Program-made: the position numbers and the translations under genes
Origin: Streptomyces sp. Edi4
GTDB lineage: Bacteria > Actinomycetota > Actinomycetes > Streptomycetales > Streptomycetaceae
Assembly: GCF_040253615.1 (NCBI RefSeq)
Contig: NZ_JBEJGY010000001.1
Span: 1-64,000 of the forward strand
Length of the DNA stretch: 64,000 bases
Direction: 5' to 3'
In this document: in pieces, positions 50,989 through 58,946 of the stretch
Layout: each line of letters begins with the position of its first letter
Numbering within the stretch: the stretch's first letter is position 1
Notes under the pieces: model-generated
Databases searched by the model: none
What the model was told of the DNA's origin: nothing
Seen by the model: the letters and a program-made list of their open reading frames with translations, nothing else

Positions 50989-51336
50989 ATGGCCGAGATG
51001 ACCAGCACCCTCCGCAGAGCCCTGATCAGCGCCACCTTTGCCCGCAGGGACATCGATGAGAACTTCGGACCGGCGAGCGAGCTGGACAGCGAGGAGCGCA
51101 GCTGGCGGCGGGACACCTTGCGCACCACCTTCCTCGACTACCGCGACACCCGCGTGATGGGCGTAGGCGCGGACTGGCGGCAGGCGCTGCAGGACGCGGC
51201 AGGCACCGGCCGCATCGACCTCGCCGAGTACGACGGGAACCTCGAGGCGGCGCGCGACACCCTGCTGCACGGCGCGATATGGGAGTTCCAGACCACCGCC
51301 CACGGGATCGCAATCCTGGACACCTGCGCCGCGTAG
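50989..51336 (+). CDS. Hypothetical protein (moron cassette)
   Basis: 115 aa from ATG 50989, after GAAGGAGAA. Helical; Arg/Asp-rich N-terminus (RRALISATFARRDIDENFG), C-terminal EFQTTAHGIAILDTC. Unrecognised. Between site 8 and a 23-bp terminator. Confidence 0.7.
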   Translation: MAEMTSTLRRALISATFARRDIDENFGPASELDSEERSWRRDTLRTTFLDYRDTRVMGVGADWRQALQDAAGTGRIDLAEYDGNLEAARDTLLHGAIWEFQTTAHGIAILDTCAA

Positions 51337-51339
51337 CCG

Positions 51340-51392
51340 CCTGGACGCCGCGTACCGCCCGGCCGACCACCGGGCGGTACGCGGCGTCCAGG
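51340..51392 (+). terminator. 23-bp perfect hairpin
   Basis: Arms 51340-51362 and 51370-51392 pair perfectly around CCGACCA, the longest perfect stem noted in the window. Confidence 0.9.
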
Positions 51393-51448
51393 AGCGCACC
51401 TGGCGGCGCGCTCCCCTGCCGAGAAAGATCACGAAACCCCTTCACACC

Positions 51449-51473
51449 TTACAATGTTGCGTTGTATAGTTGA
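51449..51473 (+). promoter_or_regulatory. Dispersed operator-promoter, site 9
   Basis: TTACAATGTTGCGTTG-TATAGT-TGATC with GAAAGATCACG upstream. -10 at 51465-51470. Confidence 0.85.
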
Positions 51474-51523
51474 TCTCGAAGGGGGCGCCCCGAGCCCCAG
51501 CCGAACCGACGAAGGAGACCAGC

Positions 51524-51742
51524 ATGGCGGAGATGGGAATGACGGTCGCGGAACTGATCGAGCAGCTTGAGGGCGTGGACCCCGACGCCCCGATCCGCCT
51601 GGCCATGCAGCCTCGGTACCCCTTCGAGTACACGATCGGCCAAGTGGTCGAGGCGGAGGACGGCACCTGCTGGATCGGCGAGGGCGAGCAGGTCGGCTAC
51701 CTCAGCGAGGACGCGACCAACGCCCTGGAGTGGGGCCACTAA
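51524..51742 (+). CDS. Small acidic protein (moron cassette)
   Basis: 72 aa from ATG 51524, after GAAGGAGA. MTVAELIEQLEGVDPDAPIR followed by a beta stretch ending WIGEGEQVGYLSED. The N-terminal pattern is common in small phage proteins of unknown function. Own promoter and hairpin. Confidence 0.7.
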   Translation: MAEMGMTVAELIEQLEGVDPDAPIRLAMQPRYPFEYTIGQVVEAEDGTCWIGEGEQVGYLSEDATNALEWGH

Positions 51743-51752
51743 AGCGCCCCGA

Positions 51753-51785
51753 CGGCCTGGGGCCCGCGCTGCGGGCCCCAGGCCG
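51753..51785 (+). terminator. 15-bp perfect hairpin
   Basis: CGGCCTGGGGCCCGC-GCT-GCGGGCCCCAGGCCG after the 51742 stop. Confidence 0.85.
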
Positions 51786-51843
51786 AATCGCCCAGCCTGC
51801 GCCCCGCAGCGCGGGCCGGAACCACGACGAGGAGGACACGACG

Positions 51844-52059
51844 ATGGCCCTGTACATCCTGAAGGAACTGAATCCGGCGACCGGGCTGGCCTTCCAGGAC
51901 GACGACACCACTGTCTACTACGACGACCACGACTACGCCTCCGACGCGGACGCCCTGCGGGCCGCGACCCGGGGGTACGACCTCCGGGTGGCCCAGACCG
52001 ACGCGGACTGGGGCCCCGGGACCGGGAAGCAGCGCTGGACCCTTTTGAAGGTCGGCTGA
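51844..52059 (+). CDS. Small acidic hypothetical protein
   Basis: 71 aa from ATG 51844, after GAGGAGGA. Very Asp/Tyr-rich (DDDTTVYYDDHDYASDADAL). No promoter of the shared type precedes it, so it would need read-through or an unseen promoter. Convergent with large terminase. Unknown. Confidence 0.65.
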   Translation: MALYILKELNPATGLAFQDDDTTVYYDDHDYASDADALRAATRGYDLRVAQTDADWGPGTGKQRWTLLKVG

Positions 52060-52105
52060 CGCCGATCGCGACCGCCCCCCGGCTCTTCGGCCGGGGGCCG
52101 GTTCG

Positions 52106-53665
52106 TCATCGTCGGCCGTTGAGGCGGCCGTCGCGGTAGCCGCCGGTTCCGTTGTCCTTCGTGCCGGGGGCCGCCAGCTCGGTCAGCGCGTGCACGCAGG
52201 CGTCCATCCGGTCGGGGCTGTCCAGGCCGGGCATCCAGGTGACCATCTGGACCTCGAGCGCCGGCCACTCCCCCACGTGCCGGACGCGGGCCTGCTCGTA
52301 GAGCTGCGCGATAGGCTCCGCCCTGAGTCTCTTGCCCTGTTTGGCCGTTACGGGGATGATCCGCGGGCGCAGGGCCCCGGCCGCCTCGGGCCCGCCCCCG
52401 CGCACCAACTCGTCCCAGCCCTGGACCAACACCTGCCTGGTCATGTCGCCGCCGAAGTTGGACTCCACGACCAGGGCGTCGGCGGAGACTTCCAGAGCCA
52501 GCTCGCAGGCGACGCGGCCCCAGTCGGCCGCGCCCATCTTCCCCGAGCGGTCGGCCAGGACGTACAGGTTCCCGGCAGCGTCGCGCCCGGCGGCCACGAT
52601 GCCGACCTCGTCGCTGTCCTCTCCGCCGCCCGCCGGGTCGACGGCGACGACGATGCGGGTGAGGTTGATGCCGCGCAGCTGCTCGGCGGTGATGCGGTGG
52701 TTGCGGATCCAGGACCACTGCCAGATGCCGCCCTCGAGCGGGCGGGGTTGCTGCTGGTACAGCGCCCACCAGCCGCGCTCGCCGACCTCCTCGCGGAAGT
52801 TCTGCAGGTGTTCGAGGCCGAACCGCTCGGGCCACAGCGGGTCACCGATGGCCCTGCCGAGGACGTCGTCCGGGGTGTCGGCGACGGCCGGCAGGTTGAT
52901 GACTGTCCAGCGGGCGCGGTCGCGAGCTGCGTCCTGGGTGAGGATGCGGCCCGCGAGGTCGTTCTCCGACCAGCGGGTCTGGATGACCACGATGCTGCCG
53001 TTGGGCTCCATGCGGGTGTTGAGGACCTGCTGCCACCAGTCCCACAGGTCGCCGAGCACGGTCGGCGACGCGGCGGCCTTGGCGTCCTTGAGCGGGTCGT
53101 CGACGATCGCCAGGTTGGCGCCCATGCCGGTCAGTGAGCCGCCAACGCCGGCGGTGACCAGGCCGCCCGGTCCGCCGACCAGGTCGAAGCGTCCGGCGGC
53201 CTTGCTGCCGTAGCGCAGGGAGATGCCGAGCTGGTCGCCGTACTCGTTGATGGAGTCGCGCAGCCAGCGGCCGTGGCCCTCGGCGAGGACGGCCGAGTAC
53301 GAGGCGATCATCAGCCGGTGGGTGGGGTGGCGGCGCAGGTACCACAACGGGGCCCAGCGCGCGGCGCGCTGTGATTTGCCGTGCCGGGGCGGCATGTTGA
53401 GCAGCAGACGGATCCGCTCGCCACGGGCGATCCGCATGAACGCCGAGTCGATGAGGTTGAGGTGGCGGGCCTGCAGCTCGCGGCCTTCGGTCAGCAGGGC
53501 GGCCAGTGATCCTGGGGAGCGGTCCATCGCCAGCTGCCGCTCGACGTGCGCGAGGCGGATGCGCAGGTCTGGTGAGGCGGTGCGGGCGATGAGGAGACGC
53601 TGGTCTCGGGGAAGGGTCCGGTAGCGCTGTAGGAGGTGTTCCTCCTGCTCAGGCGCCTTCATCAT
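52106..53665 (-). CDS. Terminase large subunit
   Basis: 519 aa. Walker A NMPPRHGKSQ (about 90-99), Walker B NLAIVDDP (184-191), motif III-like VVIQTRWSENDLAGRI, and the nuclease Asp343 in VAVDPAGGGEDSDE followed by GGDMTRQ. ATPase and RNase H-fold nuclease of the DNA packaging motor. Small terminase-like gene lies upstream. Confidence 0.95.
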   Translation of the reverse strand: MMKAPEQEEHLLQRYRTLPRDQRLLIARTASPDLRIRLAHVERQLAMDRSPGSLAALLTEGRELQARHLNLIDSAFMRIARGERIRLLLNMPPRHGKSQRAARWAPLWYLRRHPTHRLMIASYSAVLAEGHGRWLRDSINEYGDQLGISLRYGSKAAGRFDLVGGPGGLVTAGVGGSLTGMGANLAIVDDPLKDAKAAASPTVLGDLWDWWQQVLNTRMEPNGSIVVIQTRWSENDLAGRILTQDAARDRARWTVINLPAVADTPDDVLGRAIGDPLWPERFGLEHLQNFREEVGERGWWALYQQQPRPLEGGIWQWSWIRNHRITAEQLRGINLTRIVVAVDPAGGGEDSDEVGIVAAGRDAAGNLYVLADRSGKMGAADWGRVACELALEVSADALVVESNFGGDMTRQVLVQGWDELVRGGGPEAAGALRPRIIPVTAKQGKRLRAEPIAQLYEQARVRHVGEWPALEVQMVTWMPGLDSPDRMDACVHALTELAAPGTKDNGTGGYRDGRLNGRR

Positions 53666-53705
53666 CAGGGGCTCCGTGCACCCCCGCGCACCCCTACATG
53701 ATCCC

Positions 53706-54107
53706 TCAGATCGGCGGGTCCTCGATCAGCGCGAGAAGCTCGTCCAACTCGGCCTCGGTGACGGCGGCCGGGGCCGGCGCGGGGCCGTCAGCCAGCTGGT
53801 GCGCCGCCGCGTCCAGTCCCAGGCGGCGGACTCGGCGGTCGTGGATGGCGAGCGTGGTGTCGATGACGTCGAGGTCGCCGTTCGCCGCCTGGTCCCAGAT
53901 GGCGTGCTGGAGTTCGTCCAGTGCGCGCCGATCGGCCTCGTCGCGTGCGGCGGCCTCGAGCGGCTCGGTGTCGGCGAGGGCCTGCGTGAAGTCAGCGGCG
54001 GCCTCGGCGGCGTCGGTGTAGTCCAGCTCGCGAGCCAGAGTGGCGAAGTCGTCTCCCGCAAGGCGGCGGCGGAGCAGTTCGGCGCGCCGCTGGTCGAGGT
54101 GCGGCAT
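53706..54107 (-). CDS. Small terminase-like protein B
   Basis: 133 aa from ATG 54107 (GGAGGA). N-terminal HTH-like helices (RRAELLRRRLAGDDFATLAR, then ELDYTDAAEAAADFTQAL), helical centre, acidic C-terminus. Aligns with the 56356-56820 protein over the HTH. Directly upstream of the large terminase, so the better TerS candidate. Confidence 0.65.
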   Translation of the reverse strand: MPHLDQRRAELLRRRLAGDDFATLARELDYTDAAEAAADFTQALADTEPLEAAARDEADRRALDELQHAIWDQAANGDLDVIDTTLAIHDRRVRRLGLDAAAHQLADGPAPAPAAVTEAELDELLALIEDPPI

Positions 54108-54122
54108 GGGTCCTCCATGAGA

Positions 54123-54144
54123 CACACCGCCCGAAGGCGGTGTG
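54123..54144 (-). terminator. Short hairpin
   Basis: CACACCGCC-CGAA-GGCGGTGTG, downstream of the 54180-54467 gene. Its loop is UUCG on the leftward RNA, a very stable tetraloop. Confidence 0.6.
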
Positions 54145-54179
54145 GTGCCCTGGTGGGCGGAGCGGAACTCGGCGCGCTG

Positions 54180-54467
54180 TTACTGAGGCTGTTGGATCAG
54201 GCGGTCGTCGACCACAGCCCTGTACCCGGCCGCGAGGAGGGTGCTCTTCGCGCGTCGGCAGGTGCGGGAGATCTCGTCCGCGTCCGTGCTGTCGGGCAGC
54301 TCGTGCCAGATGTAGATGGCCTGGCCCTTCCGGTCGAAGCCGAGGCCGTCGAGGGCGGCGAGCAGGATTTCGGGGGCGCCGGTACGGGACTCGGCCACCA
54401 CGTTGGTGCTGAAGGGGCGCCGGTGGATCAGGACGTCAATACCGTTGTCGTCAGCCTGGTTGCTCAC
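54180..54467 (-). CDS. Hypothetical protein under phage promoter
   Basis: 95 aa from GTG 54467, preceded by CAGGAGAA. The longer frame starts inside promoter site 10 and is rejected. Middle YIWHELPDSTDADEISRTCR; beta-alpha layout. Unrecognised. A leftward cassette inserted between C5 methyltransferase and small terminase-like gene. Confidence 0.65.
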   Translation of the reverse strand: MSNQADDNGIDVLIHRRPFSTNVVAESRTGAPEILLAALDGLGFDRKGQAIYIWHELPDSTDADEISRTCRRAKSTLLAAGYRAVVDDRLIQQPQ

Positions 54468-54506
54468 GGGTTCTCCTGTTCGGTTCGGTGTTCTCCGTAC
54501 TCTCAG

Positions 54507-54528
54507 ACTATACAATGCATCGTTGTAA
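54507..54528 (-). promoter_or_regulatory. Dispersed operator-promoter, site 10
   Basis: Minus strand TTACAACGATGCATTG-TATAGT-CTG, with CCTTCCATCC upstream. -10 at 54512-54507. Confidence 0.85.
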
Positions 54529-54567
54529 GGATGGAAGGCCGTTGGGGGTTCGGAACCCGCTCGGCGG

Positions 54568-55620
54568 CTAGAGGACCTTCTCCCGCAGGTTCTGGGCGAT
54601 CTCGCGCATCATGAGCGGCGGCACCGAGTTGCCGATGCGGGACCACACCTTCTCGACGGGGCTGTCGCCCCAGTCGTAGGCGTCCGGGAAGGACTGCAGT
54701 CGCGCCAGCTCCTTGATGCCCAGCAGCCGGTTCTCTTCGGGGTGGAGCAGCCCGTTGCGCGACGAGGAGATCGCCTTGATCAGCGTGAAGGACGGCCGAT
54801 CCCAGCTCAGACGCTGCAGACTGAAGTAGGCGTTTCTGCCGCCAAGTCGGTGGAGCGCATCACCGCCGTCCTCGCCGGGACGGATGAGCGGCGCAACGTG
54901 GGCCGCCTTGCCCGAGGGCAGCTGGTAGGGGCCCGGGTCTGCGAGGTTGGCGAACGCTTCGCGCACCGTCATCGGCCGGGACTGCGGAACCGGGTGCACC
55001 GGGTCAAGACCGAGGTCGCGCCGCACACCGATGAAAATCATGCGCAGCCGCTTCTGCGGCACCCGCAGGTAGGAGGCGTCGAGCAGGCGGGCGGTGACCC
55101 TGTACCCGGGCCCGGCCTCCTTGAGCGAGGTGAGGATCTCGGCGAAGAGGCTGCGCATCTGCCCCTTCACCATGCCGGCCACGTTTTCCATCACGAAGCA
55201 TTTCGGGGCCCAGGCGTTGATGCAGCGGATGTACTCGCGGAAGAGCTGGTTGCGTGGGTCGTCGACCTGGCGGCGCCCGACGACGGAGAACCCCTGGCAC
55301 GGCGGCGATCCGTCGAAGACGTCCAGCTCCCCGGGCTCGAGGCCGAGCGCATCCGGGTCGAGGTCGGCGATGTCGCCGTGGTGCAGCGGCACGTGCGGGA
55401 AGTTGCGTCCGAAGCACGCAGCCGCGTGGTCGTCCCACTCAACGGCCAGCAGCTCCCGGTAGCCGGCCATGGAGTAGCCGAGCGAACTTCCGCCGGCGCC
55501 CGCGAACGTGGAGATCACGGTCGGCGCGTCAGGCGCGCGTGGGGCCAGGTGTGCGGCCCAGGCGTCCTTGAGGACCTGGCCGTAGTCGAGCCGTGTGCGG
55601 GCAACGGGGAGGCGGCTCAC
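54568..55620 (-). CDS. DNA C5-cytosine methyltransferase (complete)
   Basis: 350 aa. Motif I STFAGAGGSSLG (37-48), motif IV SPPCQGFS with Cys108, motif VI MENVAG (144-149), motif VIII PQKRLRMIF, motif X GNSVPP (about 330-335). GTG 55620 overlaps the ParB-like gene stop (GTGA). No restriction partner is visible, so probably anti-restriction self-methylation. Confidence 0.9.
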   Translation of the reverse strand: MSRLPVARTRLDYGQVLKDAWAAHLAPRAPDAPTVISTFAGAGGSSLGYSMAGYRELLAVEWDDHAAACFGRNFPHVPLHHGDIADLDPDALGLEPGELDVFDGSPPCQGFSVVGRRQVDDPRNQLFREYIRCINAWAPKCFVMENVAGMVKGQMRSLFAEILTSLKEAGPGYRVTARLLDASYLRVPQKRLRMIFIGVRRDLGLDPVHPVPQSRPMTVREAFANLADPGPYQLPSGKAAHVAPLIRPGEDGGDALHRLGGRNAYFSLQRLSWDRPSFTLIKAISSSRNGLLHPEENRLLGIKELARLQSFPDAYDWGDSPVEKVWSRIGNSVPPLMMREIAQNLREKVL

Positions 55621-56156
55621 TTCCCGGCCTCCGCGTTGGTGAAGGTGTGCCCGCACTGCGGGCAGGTGTGGGTGGTGGGGTTGAGGGCCTCGGCGATCGA
55701 CTCGTCGAACGCCGGGAACCCGGCGGGCAGTTCGTCGGTGAGCAGGCGCGCGACTTCCTGCTGGCTCCAGCCGGTGCCGTCGAGGTCGCCGTCCAGAGCG
55801 GCGAGCATGGCCGCCAGGTCCTCCTCGTCGTAGTAGCCGAGCTCGGCCAGCTTGTTGTCCGCGAGGTTGATACGCCTCGCGGTGTCGTCGTCACAGGTGA
55901 GGACTTCGCACCGAGCGGTGGTGTGGCCCTCGGCGCGCAGCGCGTCGGAGGTGTGGTTGCCGGCGAGCACGACCAGGGCGTCGCCGGTGTCGCGGACGAC
56001 CAGGCTGCGGTACTGGCCGTAGCGGCGTATGGATGTCCGGATTGCTTCGACGTCACCGCGGCGGGGGTTGCCCGGATAGCGCGTGAGGTCGTCCAGCGCG
56101 ATGTCGCGGGTGCTGACGTAGATGGTGCCGGGCAGGCCGGCTGGGGTCGCGCTCAT
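55617..56156 (-). CDS. ParB-like nuclease-domain protein
   Basis: 179 aa from ATG 56156. Residues about 12-125 form a ParB/Srx-like domain (YPGNPRRGDVEAIRTSIRRY, then LAGNHTSDALRAEGH and ARRINLADNKLAELG), closely matching the N-terminus of the 56836-58116 methylase. C-terminal CPQCGHTFTNAEAG is half a zinc ribbon. Such domains accompany phage methylases and terminases. Confidence 0.8.
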   Translation of the reverse strand: MSATPAGLPGTIYVSTRDIALDDLTRYPGNPRRGDVEAIRTSIRRYGQYRSLVVRDTGDALVVLAGNHTSDALRAEGHTTARCEVLTCDDDTARRINLADNKLAELGYYDEEDLAAMLAALDGDLDGTGWSQQEVARLLTDELPAGFPAFDESIAEALNPTTHTCPQCGHTFTNAEAGK

Positions 56157-56359
56157 GCGGGGCGTCCTTCGGTGTGGTCGGCGATGATGCGCCGGGCCCA
56201 GGAGTCGGGCTCGAGCCCCCACTGGCGGGCGTCCCATTCGGTGGCGCGGTCGCGGATGTCGAGCCAGATGTCCAGCAGGTGGTCGCGCCAGGCGGGGTCG
56301 CGGGTGCGGCGCAGCTGGGCGGCGAGGTAGGCGAAGGCGGCCGGGTGGGCGGGCATCAC
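56153..56359 (-). CDS. Small helical protein
   Basis: 68 aa from GTG 56359 (or ATG 56356), overlapping genes on both sides. Trp/Arg/Asp-rich helices (RRTRDPAWRDHLLDIWLDIR). Similar short proteins occur near actinophage terminases. Unknown. Confidence 0.6.
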   Translation of the reverse strand: MMPAHPAAFAYLAAQLRRTRDPAWRDHLLDIWLDIRDRATEWDARQWGLEPDSWARRIIADHTEGRPA

Positions 56360-56820
56360 GCCTCACCCGCCGGTTCGGTGTCGGAGCTGGTGCCGTCGGA
56401 CAGCGTGATGAGGCGTTCGAGTTCGGCGATGTCGACGGCTTCGACCTGGAGCGGGCCGCCGTCGGCGCCGGTGATCTCGGTGCGTGCGGGTCGGTCCAGG
56501 CCCAACAGCCGTGCCCGGCGGTCGATCACCTTCAAGACGGTTTCGATCGCTTTGAGGTCGCCCTTGGCGGCCTTGGCCCAGGCGGCGGCCTGCATCCGGT
56601 CCAGGCGCTGGACTTCGAGTTCCCGCAGGGTTGCCGCGGCGACCGACTCCGCTTCGAGGTTGTTCTCCAGAGCTCGATGGACGTCCTTGGACGCGGCGCC
56701 GCGGTCGGCGTAGTCGAGCCGCTCGGCGATCGTCTGGTAGTCCATGCCAGCGAGCCGCAGCGCGATGGCCTGGGCGCGGCGGTGAGCGGTGGCGGCCTGC
56801 TGGGCCTTGGACGCGGGCAT
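56356..56820 (-). CDS. Small terminase-like protein A
   Basis: 154 aa from ATG 56820. HTH region (QAIALRLAGMDYQTIAERLD, then YADRGAASKDVHRAL) and long helices with RRARLLGLDRPARTEI, the usual end of the oligomerisation helix in TerS proteins. Paralogue of 53706-54107. One may be structural, the other the functional DNA-recognition subunit. Confidence 0.7.
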   Translation of the reverse strand: MPASKAQQAATAHRRAQAIALRLAGMDYQTIAERLDYADRGAASKDVHRALENNLEAESVAAATLRELEVQRLDRMQAAAWAKAAKGDLKAIETVLKVIDRRARLLGLDRPARTEITGADGGPLQVEAVDIAELERLITLSDGTSSDTEPAGEA

Positions 56821-56835
56821 GGATCAACCCCCCTG

Positions 56836-58116
56836 TCAGTCGTCGTGGGACGAGGTGGTGAAGTCGTGGGCCTCGCCGCTCGCCTTCAGGACGGGCTGGT
56901 CGCCGGTGTGCTCCTGGTAGCGGCGGCAGATGACGTCGGCGTAGCGCGGGTCCAGCTCAACGACCCGGGCGGCGCGGCCGGTCGTGTGCGCGGCGATGAG
57001 TGTCGATCCGGAGCCGCCGAAGGGCTCGTAGACGACGGCGTCTGGCGCGCAGGAGTTGCGCAGGCCTGCGGTGATGAGTTCGACCGGCTTGGACGTCGGG
57101 TGCTCGGCGTTGCGGGCCGGCTTGTCGACGGAGAAGACCGTGGTCTGGGCGTTGTCGCCGTACCACCGGTCTCCGCCGCGGCCCAGGCGCCCGGACCCGG
57201 CCGGGGCGTCGGTGAAGCCGTACAGGATCGGCTCGTGCTGGTAGTGGTAGTCCGAGCGGCCCAGGACCATGGTGTTCTTGACCCAGATCAGGTTCTGGCG
57301 TACCAGCCACCCGGCGTCGCGCATCGCGGTCTCGAAGACGATGCGTGCGGTGTCGGCGTGTGCGACGTACAGCGGGGCGCCGGGCTTGAGCGCGACGGTG
57401 GCCACCGCGAAGGCGCCGGCAAGGAGTTCGGGAAGGTCGGCCGCGCCGTCGTTGGAGATGGTCAGGGCGTCCTTGGTCTTGCCGACGTAGTCGACGCCGT
57501 AGGGCGGGTCGGTCCACATGGCGTCGCAGCGGTCGCCGTCGAGCATCTCCTCGACGGCGGCGACGTCGGTGGAGTCGCCGACCAGGAGCCGGTGGCGGCC
57601 GAGGATCCACACGTCGCCGACCCGCGAGCGCGGCTCGGCGGGGACGTCGGGGATGTCGTCGGGCTCGGTGAGCGGCGGCTCGGGCTCAGAGTCGGTGCCG
57701 AGGATGTCGGCGACGTCGTCGGCGCTGTAGCCGGTGCCCTCGAGGTCGCCGTCCAGGTAGGAGAGCAGGTCGGCCAGGGCCTCGTTGTCGTACGAGCCGA
57801 GCTCGGCGAGGCGGTTGTCGGCGAGGTTGATGCGCCGGGCCTGGTCGTCGTCGCATTCGATGACCTCGCACCGCGCGAGGTCATAACCTTCGGCACGCAA
57901 GGCGTCCGAGGTGTGGTTGCCGGCCAGGATCACGAACCGGTCGTCGTCGACGGCTCGGACCACCAGGGAGCGGTACTGCCCGTGGCGGCGCAGCGAGCCG
58001 CGGATGGCGTCGACGTCACCGCGCCGGGGATTGCCGGGGAACCGGTCGAGCTGGTTGAAGGGAATCTCGCGGGTTCCGAGGTAGGTCACCGCGGCGGTGG
58101 GCGTGGGGGTGCCCAT
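56836..58116 (-). CDS. ParB-like domain fused to DNA N6/N4 methylase
   Basis: 426 aa. N-terminal ParB-like domain (12-140), linker, then an amino-methyltransferase with DPPY (203-206) before FGGSG (366-370), the beta-class order. ATG 58116 has GGACGGAG upstream; ATG 58152 does not. A late-promoter-like motif lies 23 bp upstream. First gene of the leftward late module; likely protects phage DNA. Confidence 0.85.
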   Translation of the reverse strand: MGTPTPTAAVTYLGTREIPFNQLDRFPGNPRRGDVDAIRGSLRRHGQYRSLVVRAVDDDRFVILAGNHTSDALRAEGYDLARCEVIECDDDQARRINLADNRLAELGSYDNEALADLLSYLDGDLEGTGYSADDVADILGTDSEPEPPLTEPDDIPDVPAEPRSRVGDVWILGRHRLLVGDSTDVAAVEEMLDGDRCDAMWTDPPYGVDYVGKTKDALTISNDGAADLPELLAGAFAVATVALKPGAPLYVAHADTARIVFETAMRDAGWLVRQNLIWVKNTMVLGRSDYHYQHEPILYGFTDAPAGSGRLGRGGDRWYGDNAQTTVFSVDKPARNAEHPTSKPVELITAGLRNSCAPDAVVYEPFGGSGSTLIAAHTTGRAARVVELDPRYADVICRRYQEHTGDQPVLKASGEAHDFTTSSHDD

Positions 58117-58138
58117 GGCAACTCCGTCCACCCCCACA

Positions 58139-58156
58139 GTGCCGTGATCCATTTTC
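58139..58156 (-). promoter_or_regulatory. Late-promoter-like motif, copy 3
   Basis: Minus strand GAAAATGGATCACGGCAC; shares GGATCACGGCAC-type half with copies 1 and 2 but the -10-like half is weak. Confidence 0.4.
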
Positions 58157-58194
58157 CCTGACCGCCGGGGTCCCCCGGGCGGGCGTCGCGGCAG

Positions 58195-58450
58195 GTTGTG
58201 ACTGAGCACGGTGGTTGTCACCAGCGTCCAGGCGCGGCCTGGCGTTCCTCGTCGGCGTGAGCACGGTTGTTGACACCGGATGAGCGCGCTACTTGTCACC
58301 AGCTCGCCGTTCGCACGCTTGCTGTCACCTGCGCCGATCTCGCGAGACGGCCCTGACCTGCGCCGGTCGGCGTGGCCGATCTTGTGGCAGCTCCAGCCGA
58401 GGGTCGTGGTGACAGATACCGCGCTCACGGTGACAAGCGTCATGATCAGT
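58195..58450. repeat. Cluster of TTGTCACC-type repeats
   Basis: Gene-free region between divergent units. TTGTCACC or TGTCACC occurs near 58215, 58293 and 58323, TTGACACC near 58270, and the inverse GGTGACA near 58408 and 58429. TGAGCACGG(T/G) precedes two copies 55 bp apart. Possible binding cluster for a regulator or replication protein. Confidence 0.6.
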
Positions 58451-58508
58451 CACACAGGTGCGGGACGGACGTCTTGGCGTGGAGAACCTTGCCGCACGAC
58501 TTCCCACT

Positions 58509-58533
58509 TTACAACGATGCGTTGTATAGTTGA
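58509..58533 (+). promoter_or_regulatory. Dispersed operator-promoter, site 11
   Basis: TTACAACGATGCGTTG-TATAGT-TGAGG with CGACTTCCCAC upstream. -10 at 58525-58530. Drives 58567. Confidence 0.85.
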
Positions 58534-58566
58534 GGCGTGAGGACGACCCGCACCCAGGAGGCAGAG

Positions 58567-58911
58567 ATGCAGCGCACCACCACCGGCCACACCCACTGCC
58601 TCCGCTGCGGACGCGCCCTGCGCACCGCTCACTCCACCGCGGCCGGGTACGGCCCGACCTGCCTGCGCCGGATCAAGGCCGCCGCCCGCGCGGTCGCCGA
58701 TCACAAGCCCGCCCTGGTCGCCAAGGCCCTCGACCTGATCACCATCGGAGGTCTGATCCCCCTGCGTGCCCGCCGGGTCTTCCAGGCGGTCGCCTCCAGC
58801 GGGACCGGCACCTACAAGACCGCCGCCCAGGCGTGCACCTGCCCGGCCGGACTGCGCGGCCAGCACACCTGCTACCACCGGATCGCCGCCCAGATAGTCG
58901 CCGCCGCCTGA
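58567..58911 (+). CDS. DUF6011-like protein with SWIM-type zinc finger
   Basis: 114 aa from ATG 58567, after AGGAGG. N-terminal HCLRCGRALRTAHSTAAGYG, then PTCLRR (C11, C14, C32) fits DUF6011-type zinc binding. The C-terminus C90-x-C92...C102-x-H104 (CTCPAGLRGQHTCYH) has SWIM-finger spacing. A small protein with two zinc modules, probably DNA- or protein-binding. Confidence 0.75.
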   Translation: MQRTTTGHTHCLRCGRALRTAHSTAAGYGPTCLRRIKAAARAVADHKPALVAKALDLITIGGLIPLRARRVFQAVASSGTGTYKTAAQACTCPAGLRGQHTCYHRIAAQIVAAA

Positions 58912-58946
58912 CGGCGGCGGCCGGGCCGCACACAAGGAGGATGCTC

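Noticed and set aside
54468..54515. Longer N-terminus for the 54180-54467 gene
   Set aside because: The TTG start lies within the -10 box of promoter site 10, upstream of any possible transcript start.
58195..58450. CRISPR array
   Set aside because: Repeats are about 8-20 bp, imperfect, irregularly spaced and in both orientations, with no cas genes.
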